A DNA stretch of 64,000 bases. Source: Streptomyces tsukubensis. Lineage in GTDB: Bacteria > Actinomycetota > Actinomycetes > Streptomycetales > Streptomycetaceae. Position numbers and translations under genes: made by a program. Shown piece by piece: positions 24,807 to 33,330 of the stretch. Each line of letters starts with the position of its first letter. The stretch's first letter is position 1. The DNA is taken from NCBI RefSeq assembly GCF_003932715.1, contig NZ_CP020700.1, forward strand, positions 1,634,501 to 1,698,500. The letters run 5' to 3'. A model generated the notes under the pieces. The model was not told the DNA's origin and did no database searches. It was given only the letters and a program-made list of their open reading frames with translations.

Positions 24807-25129
24807 GATGGTGGAACCCCCACAGGAGTACGGCGTCGCCCTGCGGCCACGGGGACACGCGGCCGGCGGCGACCGGGACGCCCATCATCTTTACGCACTG
24901 AGAGTGAACTGACGGATACCCGGCGTCAGTTCACCCCAAAGAGGGGTTTCCGTGAACGTATTCGATTAACTGGACACATCCGTTCCCGGTGGCCCCTCCG
25001 GTTTCACTCCCGCGGCGGTCCCGGGAGGGTGGCCGCGGCCCGGAACGCCCCCGGCCGAAGGGTGCTTCAACGAGCGGGCCGGGCCGGATGTCACGCCCGG
25101 TCAACCGGGCGCCGCTGCCCCGGGGCGGT
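24807..25129. promoter_or_regulatory. 323-bp gap with an 11-bp inverted repeat
   Basis: No gene is seen. GTGAACTGACG at 24904-24914 is repeated in inverse at 24924-24934 with 9 bp between, about 100 bp upstream of the LAETG start, followed by a small CCCC/GGGG hairpin (24934-24946). It could be a repressor site for the LAETG gene. At 25094-25111 a CGCCCGGT/ACCGGGCG hairpin lies just behind the amidohydrolase stop and probably terminates it. Confidence 0.6.
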
Positions 25130-26224
25130 TCAGCCGACGATCCGGCCGTTCAGGACGACCCGGCGGGGGGCCGCCAGGGCCCGGACGTCGGCGCGCGGAT
25201 CCTCGCCGTAGACGACGAGGTCGGCCGGTGCGCCCTCGTCCAGGGCCGGGCGGCCCAGCCAGGCGCGGGCGCCCCAGGTCGTCGCCGAGAGCGCGTCGAG
25301 CGGCGGGATCCCGGCCTTCACCAGCTCGGCGACCTCGGCCGCGACCAGGCCGTGGGCGAGCGAACCGCCCGCGTCGGTGCCGACGAAGACCGGGATGCCC
25401 GCGTCGTAGGCGGAGCGCACGGTGTCGTACCGCCGCTCGTGAAGCCGCCGCATATGGCCGGACCAGACGGGGAACTTGGCCTCGCCGCCGGCCGCGAGCG
25501 CCGGGAAGGTGGCGATGTTGACCAGGGTCGGCACGATGGCCACCCCGCGCTCGGCGAAGAGCGGAATGGTGTCGTCGGTGAGGCCGGTGGCGTGTTCGAT
25601 GCAGTCGATGCCCGCTTCGACGAGATCGCGGAGCGAGTCCTCGGCGAAGCAGTGCGCGGTGACCCGGGCGCCGAGCCGGTGGGCCTCCGCGATGGCGGCC
25701 TCCACTTCGGCCCGCGGCCAGCAGGCGGTCAGATCGCCCGCTTCGCGGTCGATCCAGTCTCCGACGAGTTTGACCCAGCCGTCCCCGCGCCGCGCTTCGC
25801 GGGCGACGTAGGACACCAGATCGGCGGGTTCGATCTCATGGGCGTAGTTGCGGATGTAGCGGCGGGTGCGGGCGATGTGCCGGCCCGCCCGGATGATCTT
25901 CGGGAGGTCCTCCCGGTCGTCGATCCACCGGGTGTCGGCCGCCGAACCCGCGTCCCGGATCAGCAGGGTGCCCGCGTCGCGGTCGGTCAGGGCCTGCTTC
26001 TCGCTGGTGGCGGCGGACACGGCGCCGTGCGCGTCCAGACCCACGTGGCAGTGGGCGTCGACCAGTCCGGGCAGTGCCCATCCGGTCACGGTGACGACCG
26101 CGGCCGAGGACACGGACGGGCGGTCGTAGGTGATGCGTCCCCCGACGACCCACAGCTCGGCCCGGACGTCCTCCGGGCCGACGAGCACCCGCCCCTTCAC
26201 ATGCAGCACCGTGTGATCGCTCAT
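25130..26224 (-). CDS. Metal-dependent amidohydrolase
   Basis: A 364-aa imidazolonepropionase/prolidase-like amidohydrolase. Metal ligands appear in GLVDAHCHVGLD (HxH), in VTAHCF, in CIEHATG and in VGTDAGG (Asp), and the C-terminal strand closes the composite sheet (DLVVYGEDPRADVRAL). Cyclic amide, peptide or imidazolone substrates are typical; the actual one is unknown. The ATG at 26224 diverges from the class V aminotransferase across 175 bp. Confidence 0.87.
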   Translation of the reverse strand: MSDHTVLHVKGRVLVGPEDVRAELWVVGGRITYDRPSVSSAAVVTVTGWALPGLVDAHCHVGLDAHGAVSAATSEKQALTDRDAGTLLIRDAGSAADTRWIDDREDLPKIIRAGRHIARTRRYIRNYAHEIEPADLVSYVAREARRGDGWVKLVGDWIDREAGDLTACWPRAEVEAAIAEAHRLGARVTAHCFAEDSLRDLVEAGIDCIEHATGLTDDTIPLFAERGVAIVPTLVNIATFPALAAGGEAKFPVWSGHMRRLHERRYDTVRSAYDAGIPVFVGTDAGGSLAHGLVAAEVAELVKAGIPPLDALSATTWGARAWLGRPALDEGAPADLVVYGEDPRADVRALAAPRRVVLNGRIVG

Positions 26225-26399
26225 GACTGCACTGTACGAGGGCGGGGACCGGGCCCACGAGAGTGCCGGAGAGGTCCGCCAGGCCCGGTCGGGGGCCGAA
26301 TCGGGGACCGGTCCGGGACCGGGATCCGGCTCGGTACCCTCGTGCGGTGTGGCCGGAATACCCCGGCCCGAACCGAACTGTCCGAAGAAGGCGCCCACC

Positions 26400-27509
26400 G
26401 TGACACATCCGTTTCTGGACCTCCCTCCGCTGACCGCCGACCGGTTCGCGGCCATCGAGCGGCGGGTCGCCGCGCTGCTCGGCACCGAGCAGGACGTGGT
26501 GATCACCCAGGGCGAGGCGCTGTTGCCGCTGGAGGGCTGCATCCGGTCCGGCGCCCGGCCCGGTTCGACGGCGCTGAACGTGGTGACGGGCCCGTACGGC
26601 CAGACCTTCGGCAACTGGCTGCGGGACTGCGGGGCGAAGGTCGTCGATCTGGAGGTGCCGTTCCACACCGCGGTCACCGCCGCACAGGTCGAGCAGGCGC
26701 TGGCCGGGCACCCGGAGATCGACTTCGTCTCCCTGGTGCACGCCGAGGCGGCGACCGGCAACACCAACCCGGTCGCGGAGATCGGCGAGGTCGTCCGGGC
26801 CCACGGCGCCCTGTTCATGCTGGACGCGGTGGCCTCGGTGGCGGCCGAACCGCTGCTGCCGGACGCCTGGGGCGTGGATCTCTGCGTGATCGGGGCGCAG
26901 AAGGCGATGGGCGGTCCGGCCGGGGTGTCGGCGGTGTCGGTGAGCGCGCGCGCCTGGGAGCGGTTCGCCGCGAACCCGGCCGCGCCCCGGCGTTCGTACC
27001 TCTCCCTGCTCGACTGGAAGGAGCGGTGGATCGACGGCGGCCGCCGGACCCTGCTGCACGCGCCCGCGCAGCTGGAGATGCTCGCGCTGGAGGCCTGTGT
27101 CGACCGGATCGAGAAGGACGGCCTCGACACGGTCGTCGCCCGGCATGCGACGGCGGCCGCGGCGACGCGTGCGGGCGCCGCGGCGCTCGGCGGCGGTCTG
27201 ACGCCCTATGTGCACGAGGCGCGGGACGCCGCTCCGGTGGCGACGACGCTGCGGACCCCGGCCGGGGTCGACGCGGCCGGGCTGGTGGCGGCCGCGCTGG
27301 CCGTCGACCCCTCGCTGCCGCTGGTCGCGGGCGGCGGGGCGCTGGCCGGGGAGATGATCCGGGTCAACCACTACGGCGCGGACGCGACCCAGGACGCGGT
27401 GCTGTCGTCGCTGTCGGCGCTGGGGGCGGCGCTGGCCGCATCGGGCACGGCGCCCGAGCCGGTCGACCAGACGGCGGCGCGCCGCGCGGCCCTGGCCGCC
27501 TGGTCGTAA
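26400..27509 (+). CDS. Class V PLP aminotransferase (alanine-glyoxylate type)
   Basis: A 369-aa fold type I PLP enzyme. The cofactor Lys is in VIGAQKAMGGPAG, preceded by FMLDAVASVAAEP with the Asp that binds the pyridine nitrogen. The C-terminal part (MIRVNHYGADATQDAV) matches alanine-glyoxylate or ureidoglycine-glyoxylate aminotransferases. GTG at 26400 gives MTHPFLDLPP; the ribosome site is weak (GAAGAAGG). A pair of hairpins ends the unit before ectA. Confidence 0.85.
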   Translation: MTHPFLDLPPLTADRFAAIERRVAALLGTEQDVVITQGEALLPLEGCIRSGARPGSTALNVVTGPYGQTFGNWLRDCGAKVVDLEVPFHTAVTAAQVEQALAGHPEIDFVSLVHAEAATGNTNPVAEIGEVVRAHGALFMLDAVASVAAEPLLPDAWGVDLCVIGAQKAMGGPAGVSAVSVSARAWERFAANPAAPRRSYLSLLDWKERWIDGGRRTLLHAPAQLEMLALEACVDRIEKDGLDTVVARHATAAAATRAGAAALGGGLTPYVHEARDAAPVATTLRTPAGVDAAGLVAAALAVDPSLPLVAGGGALAGEMIRVNHYGADATQDAVLSSLSALGAALAASGTAPEPVDQTAARRAALAAWS

Positions 27510-27553
27510 CCGTCCGCCGGCTGCCCGGTGCCGACGGCCGTCCGCCGTCGACC

Positions 27554-27575
27554 CCCGGAAGAATGCAATTCCGGG
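27554..27575 (+). terminator. Short hairpin after the aminotransferase gene
   Basis: CCCGGAA (27554-27560) and TTCCGGG (27569-27575) form a 7-bp stem with an 8-nt loop, 45 bp after the stop and just before the stronger hairpin. Confidence 0.5.
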
Positions 27576-27596
27576 CCATAAATTCAAAGCGGAACC

Positions 27597-27649
27597 AGAA
27601 AACGGGAAGCTTTGTCACCGCCTTTACGGATGGCAGCTTCCCGTTTTCT
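27597..27649 (+). terminator. 15-bp stem terminator with T-rich 3' arm
   Basis: AGAAAACGGGAAGCT at 27597-27611 and its perfect complement at 27635-27649 enclose a 23-nt loop. The 3' arm ends in TTTTCTTCTG, so it resembles a factor-independent terminator, and the A-rich 5' arm would do the same on the other strand. It insulates ectA from upstream transcription. Confidence 0.7.
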
Positions 27650-27859
27650 TCTGCCCGGGTTCCGAGGGCCTAAACGCTAAAGTTCCAACAGGGCGAACCA
27701 CCCCCTCCCCGCATGTGATCGAACCCACAACGGCGCCGTTTTGCGGCTTATTTACCGGACAGATGCCGACATAACGCTGCACTGTTCAGAGGGCTCGCGC
27801 CCGCGCGATAACACATCACCCAGCTCACCCCAAGCCGCAGTGACCATGCATTCATGGAA

Positions 27860-27881
27860 TTGAATCGGTAAGTTGAATCGG
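27860..27881 (+). promoter_or_regulatory. TTGAATCGG direct repeat at the ectA start
   Basis: TTGAATCGG occurs at 27860-27868 and 27873-27881, ending one base before the ectA ATG, where a ribosome site would be expected. No purine-rich Shine-Dalgarno sequence is present, so ectA may be read from a leaderless or very short-leader mRNA, or a regulator may bind here. Confidence 0.45.
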
Positions 27882-27882
27882 C

Positions 27883-28422
27883 ATGAACGCCGCGCAGGAC
27901 AACCTGGTACGAGCCGAATCCCATCGTGAATTCACCGTTATCGAGAGCCCCCGCGTCGAGGACGGGGCCGCGCTCTGGCGCATCGCCCGCGACTCCGAGG
28001 TGCTGGACCTCAACTCCTCGTACAGCTACCTGCTGTGGTGCCGGGACTTCGCCACGACCTCCCTGGTGGCCCGGGGCCCGGACGGGGAGCCCGTCGCGTT
28101 CGTGACCGGCTACACCCGCCCGGACCGGCCCGATTCCCTGGTCGTCTGGCAGATCGCGGTCGACCGCGAGCACCGCGGGCGCGGTCTGGCGGGAGCCCTG
28201 CTGGACGCGCTGACCGCCCGGGTCACCGCCGAGCTGGGTATCCGGCGGCTGGAGACCACCGTCACCCCCGGCAACACCGCGTCGGACCGGCTCTTCACGG
28301 CCTTCGCCGCCCGCCGGGGAGCGCAGGTCGAGCGCACCGTCCTGTTCGGCGGGGAGCTGTTCCCGCCGGGTGCGGGGCACGAGCCGGAGCTGCTCTACCG
28401 CATCGGGCCGCTCGACCGCTGA
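27883..28422 (+). CDS. ectA: L-2,4-diaminobutyrate acetyltransferase
   Basis: First ectoine-specific acylation: acetylates L-2,4-diaminobutyrate at the gamma-amino group. It is a 179-aa GNAT protein with LDLNSSYSYLLWCRDF near residue 45 and the acetyl-CoA loop in VDREHRGRGLAGALL. The order ectA-B-C-D that follows is diagnostic. The unusual start context is described under the direct repeat. About 185 bp separate it from ectB. Confidence 0.95.
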   Translation: MNAAQDNLVRAESHREFTVIESPRVEDGAALWRIARDSEVLDLNSSYSYLLWCRDFATTSLVARGPDGEPVAFVTGYTRPDRPDSLVVWQIAVDREHRGRGLAGALLDALTARVTAELGIRRLETTVTPGNTASDRLFTAFAARRGAQVERTVLFGGELFPPGAGHEPELLYRIGPLDR

Positions 28423-28607
28423 CCGTCCGCGCGCCCCTCGCCGTACGGCCGAAGGCCGCCCGCCGCCGTACCCGTGCCGTACGCGCCGCGCCGCCCCGAT
28501 TCCGCACCGCCCCGATTCCGTACCGCCCGATGATCCGTCGCCCCGCACCACCGGCCTGCGGCCCTGCGACCGCCGCACGGCCCGGCCCACACCCCCGGGA
28601 GAGAGCA

Positions 28608-29876
28608 GTGACCATCACCCCGCCCGCCCTGAGCATCTTCGAAACCCTCGAATCGGAGGTGCGCAGCTACTGCCGCAGCTGGCCCGCGGTCTTCGACCGG
28701 GCCCGCGGCAGCCGTCTCGTGGACGAGGACGGCCACTCCTATCTCGACTTCTTCGCCGGAGCCGGCTCCCTCAACTACGGGCACAACAACCCCGTACTCA
28801 AACGCGCCCTGCTCGACTATCTCGAACGGGACGGCATCACCCACGGGCTCGACATGGCGACCACAGCCAAGCGGACCTTCCTGGAGACCTTCCAGAACGT
28901 GGTCCTCCGGCCGCGCGATCTGCCCTACAAGGTGATGTTCCCGGGCCCGACCGGCACCAATGCGGTGGAGGCTGCGCTGAAGCTGGCCCGGAAGGTGAAG
29001 GGCCGGGAGTCGGTCGTCTCCTTCACCAACGCCTTCCACGGGATGTCGCTGGGGTCCCTCGCGGTCACCGGCAACGCCTTCAAACGGGCGGGGGCAGGCA
29101 TTCCGCTGGTCCACGGCACGCCGATGCCGTTCGACAACTACTTCGACGGCACCGTCCCCGACTTCCTCTGGTTCGAACGGCTGCTGGAGGACCAGGGCTC
29201 CGGGCTCAACAAGCCCGCCGCCGTGATCGTGGAGACCGTCCAGGGCGAGGGCGGGATCAATGTGGCCCGGCCCGAGTGGCTGCGCGCGCTCAAGGAGCTG
29301 TGCGAACGGCGGGACATGCTGCTGATCGTCGACGACATCCAGATGGGCTGCGGCCGGACCGGGGGCTTCTTCTCCTTCGAGGAGGCGGGCATCGTCCCGG
29401 ACATCGTGACCCTCTCCAAGTCGATCAGCGGTTACGGGCTGCCGATGTCGCTCTGCCTGTTCCTGCCGGAACTGGACGTCTGGGAGCCCGGCGAGCACAA
29501 CGGCACCTTCCGCGGCAACAACCCCGCCTTCGTCACCGCCGCCGCCGCGCTGCGGACCTACTGGGCCGACGGCGAGTTGGAGAAGCAGACCCTGGACCGC
29601 GGCGAACAGGTCGAACAGGCGCTGCTGGCCCTGGCCGCCGAGGACCCCGAGCCCGGTTTCGGCTTCCGCGGCCGCGGACTGGTCTGGGGCCTCGAATTCC
29701 CGGACAAACAGCGGGCTTCGGCGGTCTGCGCCCGCGCCTTCGAACTCGGGCTGCTGCTGGAGACCTCGGGCCCCGAGGGCGAGGTGGTGAAGCTTCTGCC
29801 GCCGCTCACCGTCTCGGCCGAGGAACTGGACGAGGGCCTGCGGACCCTGGCCCGCGCCGTCCGCGAAACCGCCTGA
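28608..29876 (+). CDS. ectB: L-2,4-diaminobutyrate aminotransferase
   Basis: Converts L-aspartate semialdehyde to L-2,4-diaminobutyrate with glutamate as donor. A 422-aa class III PLP aminotransferase: FFAGAGSLNYGHN near the N-terminus, LLIVDDIQMGCGRTGGFFSFE, the cofactor Lys in VTLSKSISGYGLPMS and GTFRGNNPAFVTA. GTG 28608 has GGGAGAGAG upstream. It is followed by ectC after 69 bp. Confidence 0.96.
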   Translation: MTITPPALSIFETLESEVRSYCRSWPAVFDRARGSRLVDEDGHSYLDFFAGAGSLNYGHNNPVLKRALLDYLERDGITHGLDMATTAKRTFLETFQNVVLRPRDLPYKVMFPGPTGTNAVEAALKLARKVKGRESVVSFTNAFHGMSLGSLAVTGNAFKRAGAGIPLVHGTPMPFDNYFDGTVPDFLWFERLLEDQGSGLNKPAAVIVETVQGEGGINVARPEWLRALKELCERRDMLLIVDDIQMGCGRTGGFFSFEEAGIVPDIVTLSKSISGYGLPMSLCLFLPELDVWEPGEHNGTFRGNNPAFVTAAAALRTYWADGELEKQTLDRGEQVEQALLALAAEDPEPGFGFRGRGLVWGLEFPDKQRASAVCARAFELGLLLETSGPEGEVVKLLPPLTVSAEELDEGLRTLARAVRETA

Positions 29877-29945
29877 CGGCGCCCGCCCGCACCACTCCCC
29901 CACCGAACAGACCGAACAGACCGAACGAACAGAGGTGACCACAGC

Positions 29946-30344
29946 GTGATCGTCCGCTCCCTCGACGACATCGAGAACACGGACCGGCACATCAGAGCGG
30001 CCTCCGGGACCTGGGAGAGCAAACGTCTGGTCCTGGCCCGCGAACGGGTCGGGTTCTCGCTCCACGAGACCGTGCTCTACGCGGGCACCGAGACGTCCAT
30101 GTGGTACGCGAACCACATCGAGGCGGTGCTCTGCGTCGAGGGCACGGCCGAACTGACCGACGACGAGACCGGCGAGGTCCACACCATCGGCCCCGGCACG
30201 ATGTACCTGCTCGACGGGCACGAACGGCACACCCTGCGTCCGGTCACCGACTTCCGCTGCGTCTGCGTCTTCAACCCGCCGGTCACCGGCCGGGAGGACC
30301 ACGACGAACACGGCGTCTATCCCCTGATCACCGAGGAGGGCTGA
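29946..30344 (+). CDS. ectC: L-ectoine synthase
   Basis: Closes N-gamma-acetyl-diaminobutyrate to ectoine. A 132-aa cupin with [30 protein letters not shown] and a C-terminal Asp/Glu-rich end, normal length for the family. It starts at GTG 29946 behind AGAGGTGACC. It is separated from ectD by three bases. Confidence 0.97.
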   Translation: MIVRSLDDIENTDRHIRAASGTWESKRLVLARERVGFSLHETVLYAGTETSMWYANHIEAVLCVEGTAELTDDETGEVHTIGPGTMYLLDGHERHTLRPVTDFRCVCVFNPPVTGREDHDEHGVYPLITEEG

Positions 30345-30347
30345 ACC

Positions 30348-31259
30348 ATGGCGACCGCCACCGGCACCGCCGTACACCACGACCTCTATCCGACCCGCGG
30401 CCGGGCCGAGGTGCCGACCCCGCGCCGGGACCCGGTCGTCTGGTCGGCGCCGGGCGCGCCCGGCCCGCTGCTCCCCGCCCAGCTCGCGGCCTACGAACGC
30501 GACGGCTTCATCGGCGTCGAGGACCAGATCACCGACGAGGAGGTGGCGCTCTACCGGACGGAGATGGAGCGGCTGATCTCCGATCCCGATGTCCGCGCCG
30601 ACGAGCGGGCGATCGTCGAGCCCGGGTCGGACAAGGTGCGCTCGGTCTTCGAGGTGCACCGGATCAGCGCTGTCTTCGCCGCGCTGGTGCGCGACGAGCG
30701 GGTGGTGGGCCGGGCCCGGCAGATCCTCGGTTCGGACGTCTACGTCCACCAGTCCCGGATCAACGTGAAGCCGGGCTTCGGCGCCTCCGGCTTCTACTGG
30801 CACTCGGACTTCGAGACCTGGCACGCGGAGGACGGGATGCCCGCGATGCGGGCGGTGTCGGTGTCGATCGCGCTGACCGAGAACCGGGACACCAACGGCG
30901 GGCTGATGATCATGCCGGGTTCGCACCGCACCTTCCTGGGCTGCGCGGGCGAGACCCCGAAGGACAACTACAAGCGCTCCCTGCGGATGCAGGAGGCGGG
31001 GACGCCGTCGGACGGAGCGCTGACCCGGTTCGCGGACGAGCACGGGATCAGGCTGTTCACCGGCCGGGCGGGCTCCGCGACCTGGTTCGACTGCAACTGC
31101 ATGCACGGCTCGGGCGACAACATCAGTCCGTACGCCCGGAGCAATGTCTTCATCGTCTTCAACAGCGTGGAGAACGCGGCGGTGGAACCGTTCGCGGCGC
31201 CGGTGCGGCGGCCGGAGTTCATCGGGGCGCGGGACTTCACTCCGGTACGCCCCGGCTGA
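30348..31259 (+). CDS. ectD: Ectoine 5-hydroxylase
   Basis: Fe(II)/2-oxoglutarate dioxygenase that hydroxylates ectoine at C5. In its 303 aa the iron ligands are in FYWHSDFETWH (HxD) and the distal His in NCMHGSGDN; the ectoine hydroxylase signature SRINVKPGFGASGF lies just before. Its presence means the strain should make 5-hydroxyectoine as well as ectoine, protecting against salt, heat and drying. Confidence 0.97.
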   Translation: MATATGTAVHHDLYPTRGRAEVPTPRRDPVVWSAPGAPGPLLPAQLAAYERDGFIGVEDQITDEEVALYRTEMERLISDPDVRADERAIVEPGSDKVRSVFEVHRISAVFAALVRDERVVGRARQILGSDVYVHQSRINVKPGFGASGFYWHSDFETWHAEDGMPAMRAVSVSIALTENRDTNGGLMIMPGSHRTFLGCAGETPKDNYKRSLRMQEAGTPSDGALTRFADEHGIRLFTGRAGSATWFDCNCMHGSGDNISPYARSNVFIVFNSVENAAVEPFAAPVRRPEFIGARDFTPVRPG

Positions 31260-31300
31260 GGAACGTCCGGGAGGGACCGGGCCGCTGGTACGGAAAAGGG

Positions 31301-31334
31301 AGGGGGAGGGGCGCCGGTGTACGCCCCTCCCCCT
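31301..31334. terminator. Terminator of the ect operon
   Basis: A perfect 13-bp stem (AGGGGGAGGGGCG / CGCCCCTCCCCCT) with an 8-nt loop, 42 bp after ectD and before the convergent old yellow enzyme gene, with GGAAAA at its left flank. Confidence 0.75.
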
Positions 31335-31416
31335 TCGCCCGCTCCCCCTCGGGCGGGCGGTACGGGCCGGTCGGGCCCGGTGGCCCGGTCGGCCCGGTCC
31401 CGGCCGGTCGGCCCGG

Positions 31417-32511
31417 TCAGACTGCCGCCGTGACCGAGGCCGTGGCCAGGGCCGGGTAGTCCGTGTAGCCCCGCTCGTCACCGCCGAAGAAGGTGGCCGG
31501 GTCGGGGGTGTTGTACGGGCCCGAGGTGCGCAGCCGGGACGGCAGGTCCGGGTTGGCGAGGAAGAGCGCGCCGAAGGCGAGCAGATCGGCCGTGCCGTCC
31601 TCGACCAGGCCCAGCGCGTCATGGCCGGTCGGCCCCTCGCTTACGGGGTTGAGCACGAGGGTGCCGGTGAACTCCTTGCGCAGCCCCAGGGTGAACGGCC
31701 GGACCTCGGGGGTGGCCTCCAGGACATGGAGGTAGGCGATGCCGAGCGGCTCCAGGGCACGGACCAGCGTCCGGTAGACGGCGTCCGGAGCGGGCTCCTG
31801 GATGTCGTTGTACGGATTCGACGGCGAGATCCGCAGGCCGACCCGGGAGGCGCCGATCGCGTCCGCGACCGCGCGCACGGTCTCCACGGCGAACCGGGTG
31901 CGGTTCTCGTCCGTACCGCCCCACTCGTCGGTGCGCAGGTTGGTGTTGGGGGCGAGGAACTGGTGGATCAGATAGCCGTTGGCGCCGTGCAGCTCCACCC
32001 CGTCGAAACCGGCGTCGATCGCGTTGCGGGCGGCTGCGGCGAAGTCCTCGACGGTAGTGCGGACCTCGTCGGCGGAGAGCTCGTCCGGGGTCGTGAAGTC
32101 CTGCATCCCCTGCTTGGTGAAGATCTGGCCGTCGGCGCGGACGGCGGAGGGGCCGACGGGGCGGAGCTCGCCGGGCAGCAGATCGGGGTGGCCGATCCGC
32201 CCGGTGTGCATGAGCTGGGCGAAGATCGTGCCGCCGCGGGCGTGGACGGCGTCGGTGACCCGGCGCCAGCCCGCCGTCTGCTCGTCGCTGTGGAGACCGG
32301 GGGTGTCGGGGTAGCCCTGGCCGACAACCGAGGGCTGGATGCCCTCGGTGACGATCAGCCCCGCGGAGGCGCGCTGGGCGTAGTACTCGACCGTCGCATC
32401 GGTGGGCGAGTGCCCGGGGCCGTAGGCCCGGCTACGGGTCATGGGGGCCATGGCGATGCGGTTGGCGAGCGTCCGTCCGGCGAGGTCGACGGGGTCGAAA
32501 GCGGTGGTCAT
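31417..32511 (-). CDS. NADH:flavin oxidoreductase (old yellow enzyme)
   Basis: A 364-aa FMN-dependent ene-reductase of the NemA/OYE class. RIAMAPMTRSRA near the N-terminus, QLMHTGRIGHPD, GFDGVELHGANGYLIHQFL (His-x-x-Asn for the phenolic ligand) and WGGTDENRTRF are all present. It is expected to reduce activated alkenes or nitro compounds using NAD(P)H. GGGAG lies 5 bp before ATG 32511. It diverges from a MarR gene, and its promoter lies inside the MarR operator pair, so it is almost surely the regulator's target. Confidence 0.92.
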   Translation of the reverse strand: MTTAFDPVDLAGRTLANRIAMAPMTRSRAYGPGHSPTDATVEYYAQRASAGLIVTEGIQPSVVGQGYPDTPGLHSDEQTAGWRRVTDAVHARGGTIFAQLMHTGRIGHPDLLPGELRPVGPSAVRADGQIFTKQGMQDFTTPDELSADEVRTTVEDFAAAARNAIDAGFDGVELHGANGYLIHQFLAPNTNLRTDEWGGTDENRTRFAVETVRAVADAIGASRVGLRISPSNPYNDIQEPAPDAVYRTLVRALEPLGIAYLHVLEATPEVRPFTLGLRKEFTGTLVLNPVSEGPTGHDALGLVEDGTADLLAFGALFLANPDLPSRLRTSGPYNTPDPATFFGGDERGYTDYPALATASVTAAV

Positions 32512-32532
32512 CGGGGCTCCCACAGAGGTGTG

Positions 32533-32610
32533 TGGTCGGCCAAATGATATTAGATGGCCGACCAATGAATCCGGTCGGGGGATACTGTAGCGCACTTCTT
32601 TGGCCGACCA
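32533..32610. promoter_or_regulatory. Triple MarR-type operator
   Basis: TGGTCGGCCA (32533-32542) faces TGGCCGACCA (32555-32564) as a perfect 10-bp inverted repeat with a 12-bp AT-rich spacer holding a TAATAT-like -10 for the reductase gene. A third copy, TGGCCGACCA at 32601-32610, lies just before a TAAAAT-like -10 for the MarR gene. The arrangement predicts joint repression of both genes. Confidence 0.85.
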
Positions 32611-32734
32611 AGGTAAAATTTTCGGGAGGCTTCCGGGAGACACTGTCACTGCGGGCGGGGAGACTGACGCACACACCATGCGACCAGCACCGACTAGCAC
32701 CGACCGGCACCGACACCCCTGCGAGGAGGGTCCG

Positions 32735-33319
32735 ATGACGACCGACGAGTACGTGGCCCCGGCAGGAGCGCCGGTGGAAGCGGAGTGCACCGGGACCGAC
32801 GGCGGGCCGGAGCCTTCCGCGGCGGACTGCGCCGGAGCGGGCCTGGGGTTCGCCGCCGGACCCGCCTGCAACGAGAAGGCGCCGGTCTCCTTCACGGTCT
32901 CCCGGGTCGCCCGGCTGCACCGGATGGTCAGCGGAAAGCATCTGCGGAGCCTCGGCCTCTATCCCGGCCAGGAGTTCGTCATGGTCCATCTGTGGACCCG
33001 GGGCCCGTCCCGCCAGTCCGATCTGATCAGGGCCGCCGATCTCGACCCGTCCACCGTCACCAAGATGCTCCAGCGGCTGGAACAGGCCGGACACGTCCGC
33101 CGATGTCCCGATCCGGCGGACCGCCGGGCGGTCCTCGTCGAGGCGACCGAGTCCGGCGACGGGCTCCGGGCGGCGGTGGAGGCGACCCTCTCCGGTCTGG
33201 AGGAGCATCTGCTCACCGGCCTCGACGAGGGCGAGCGGCAGGAACTGCTGCGGCTGCTGACCAAGGCGGAGCGGAATCTCTGCCGGGAGGCCGGCGGGGA
33301 GTGCGAACCCCCCGAGTAG
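32735..33319 (+). CDS. MarR family transcriptional regulator
   Basis: A 194-aa winged-helix regulator. The first 50 residues are low complexity with two Cys; the MarR core follows (LRSLGLYPGQEFVMVHL, SDLIRAADLDPSTVTKMLQRLEQAG, wing RRCPDPADRRAVLVEAT). ATG 32735 has a strong GAGGAGGG; an upstream in-frame start exists but has no ribosome site. The divergent reductase and three operator copies make it a likely autorepressor that senses an electrophile or phenolic ligand. Confidence 0.9.
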   Translation: MTTDEYVAPAGAPVEAECTGTDGGPEPSAADCAGAGLGFAAGPACNEKAPVSFTVSRVARLHRMVSGKHLRSLGLYPGQEFVMVHLWTRGPSRQSDLIRAADLDPSTVTKMLQRLEQAGHVRRCPDPADRRAVLVEATESGDGLRAAVEATLSGLEEHLLTGLDEGERQELLRLLTKAERNLCREAGGECEPPE

Positions 33320-33330
33320 CGCATGGCGCT

